Of a stretch of 7,195 nucleotides of DNA, positions 7,102-7,195 are shown piece after piece. The notes beneath the pieces were generated by a model. The model did not search any database. It was not told the DNA's origin and was given only the letters and a program-made list of their open reading frames with translations. Position 1 is the first letter of the stretch; every line of letters begins with the position of its first letter. This DNA is from UBA11891 sp049890035. Lineage in GTDB: Bacteria > Bacteroidota > Bacteroidia > Flavobacteriales > Flavobacteriaceae. Both the position numbers and the translations under genes were made by a program. The DNA lies in assembly GCA_049890035.1 (NCBI GenBank), contig JBMHCG010000048.1:1-7195 (forward strand), in the 5' to 3' direction.

Positions 7102-7195
7102 ATGAAAATTAAAGTATTACAATTTACAGTTTTTCTTCTGGTTCTAGCACAGGGGGCTTTTGCACAAAAAGTGATCCGAGGAACCATTAGCGATG
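7102..7195 (+). CDS. Start of an exported protein, probably a TonB-linked (SusC-type) outer membrane receptor; runs off the right edge
   Basis: ATG at 7102 opens a frame of 31 codons that is still open at the window end. Residues 1-21 are a clear signal peptide: MKIK, a hydrophobic core, then AFA before Gln22. The first mature residues, KVIRGTISD (23-31), match the start of the carboxypeptidase-regulatory-like (CarboxypepD_reg) beta-sandwich that begins Bacteroidota SusC/RagA-type receptors, usually as V-x-G-x-V-x-D soon after the leader. The same domain also begins other outer membrane beta-barrel and surface proteins, so the receptor call is inference from a short piece. The gene is divergent from the transporter operon and shares a 149-bp spacer with it. 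If it is a receptor, it would supply substrate to the hydrolases. It has no Shine-Dalgarno sequence. The reading frame and signal peptide are secure; the family is moderately so. Confidence 0.62.
   Translation, partial: MKIKVLQFTVFLLVLAQGAFAQKVIRGTISD

Overview
The window looks like an ordinary chromosomal stretch from a member of the Bacteroidota. Five protein starts are visible and none has a Shine-Dalgarno sequence. Four of the five carry Sec signal peptides, three ending in an Ala-Gln (AQ) junction and one in Gly-Gln. The short intergenic spaces are AT-rich against moderately GC coding DNA. The gene families (a BNR/VPS10-like propeller protein, an AbgB-like M20 hydrolase and what looks like a TonB-linked receptor leader) are also typical of this phylum. 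I cannot name a genus from the sequence alone.

Layout. Four genes lie head to tail on the minus strand. In transcription order they are: a 488-residue DASS/SLC13-family inner-membrane carboxylate or anion transporter (6952-5486); a 1048-residue exported beta-propeller protein with eleven Asp-box-like motifs (5413-2267); a 532-residue exported M20 amidohydrolase of the AbgB-like group (2255-657); and an exported dienelactone-hydrolase-like alpha/beta hydrolase (623 to the left edge, C-terminus missing). The gaps are 72, 11 and 33 bp with no convincing terminator, so one transcript is likely, at least for the last three genes. A 149-bp AT-rich spacer separates this block from a divergent plus-strand gene (from 7102). 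Only 31 codons of that gene are inside the window: a signal peptide followed by the start of what looks like a carboxypeptidase-regulatory-like domain, as in SusC/TonB-linked outer membrane proteins.

How the genes may work together (inference). The set suggests envelope processing of an amide- or ester-containing substrate. A possible outer-membrane receptor would import it, the periplasmic hydrolases would cleave it, and the DASS carrier would move a released carboxylate across the inner membrane. No gene identifies the substrate.

I found no mobile element, CRISPR array, RNA gene or evident novel defence or biosynthetic system. The points most worth a second look are a Cys-to-Glu change at a predicted metal-ligand position of the M20 enzyme, an outward-facing pair of identical 9-bp TAATTTGTC elements in the divergent spacer, and an imperfect inverted repeat between them.
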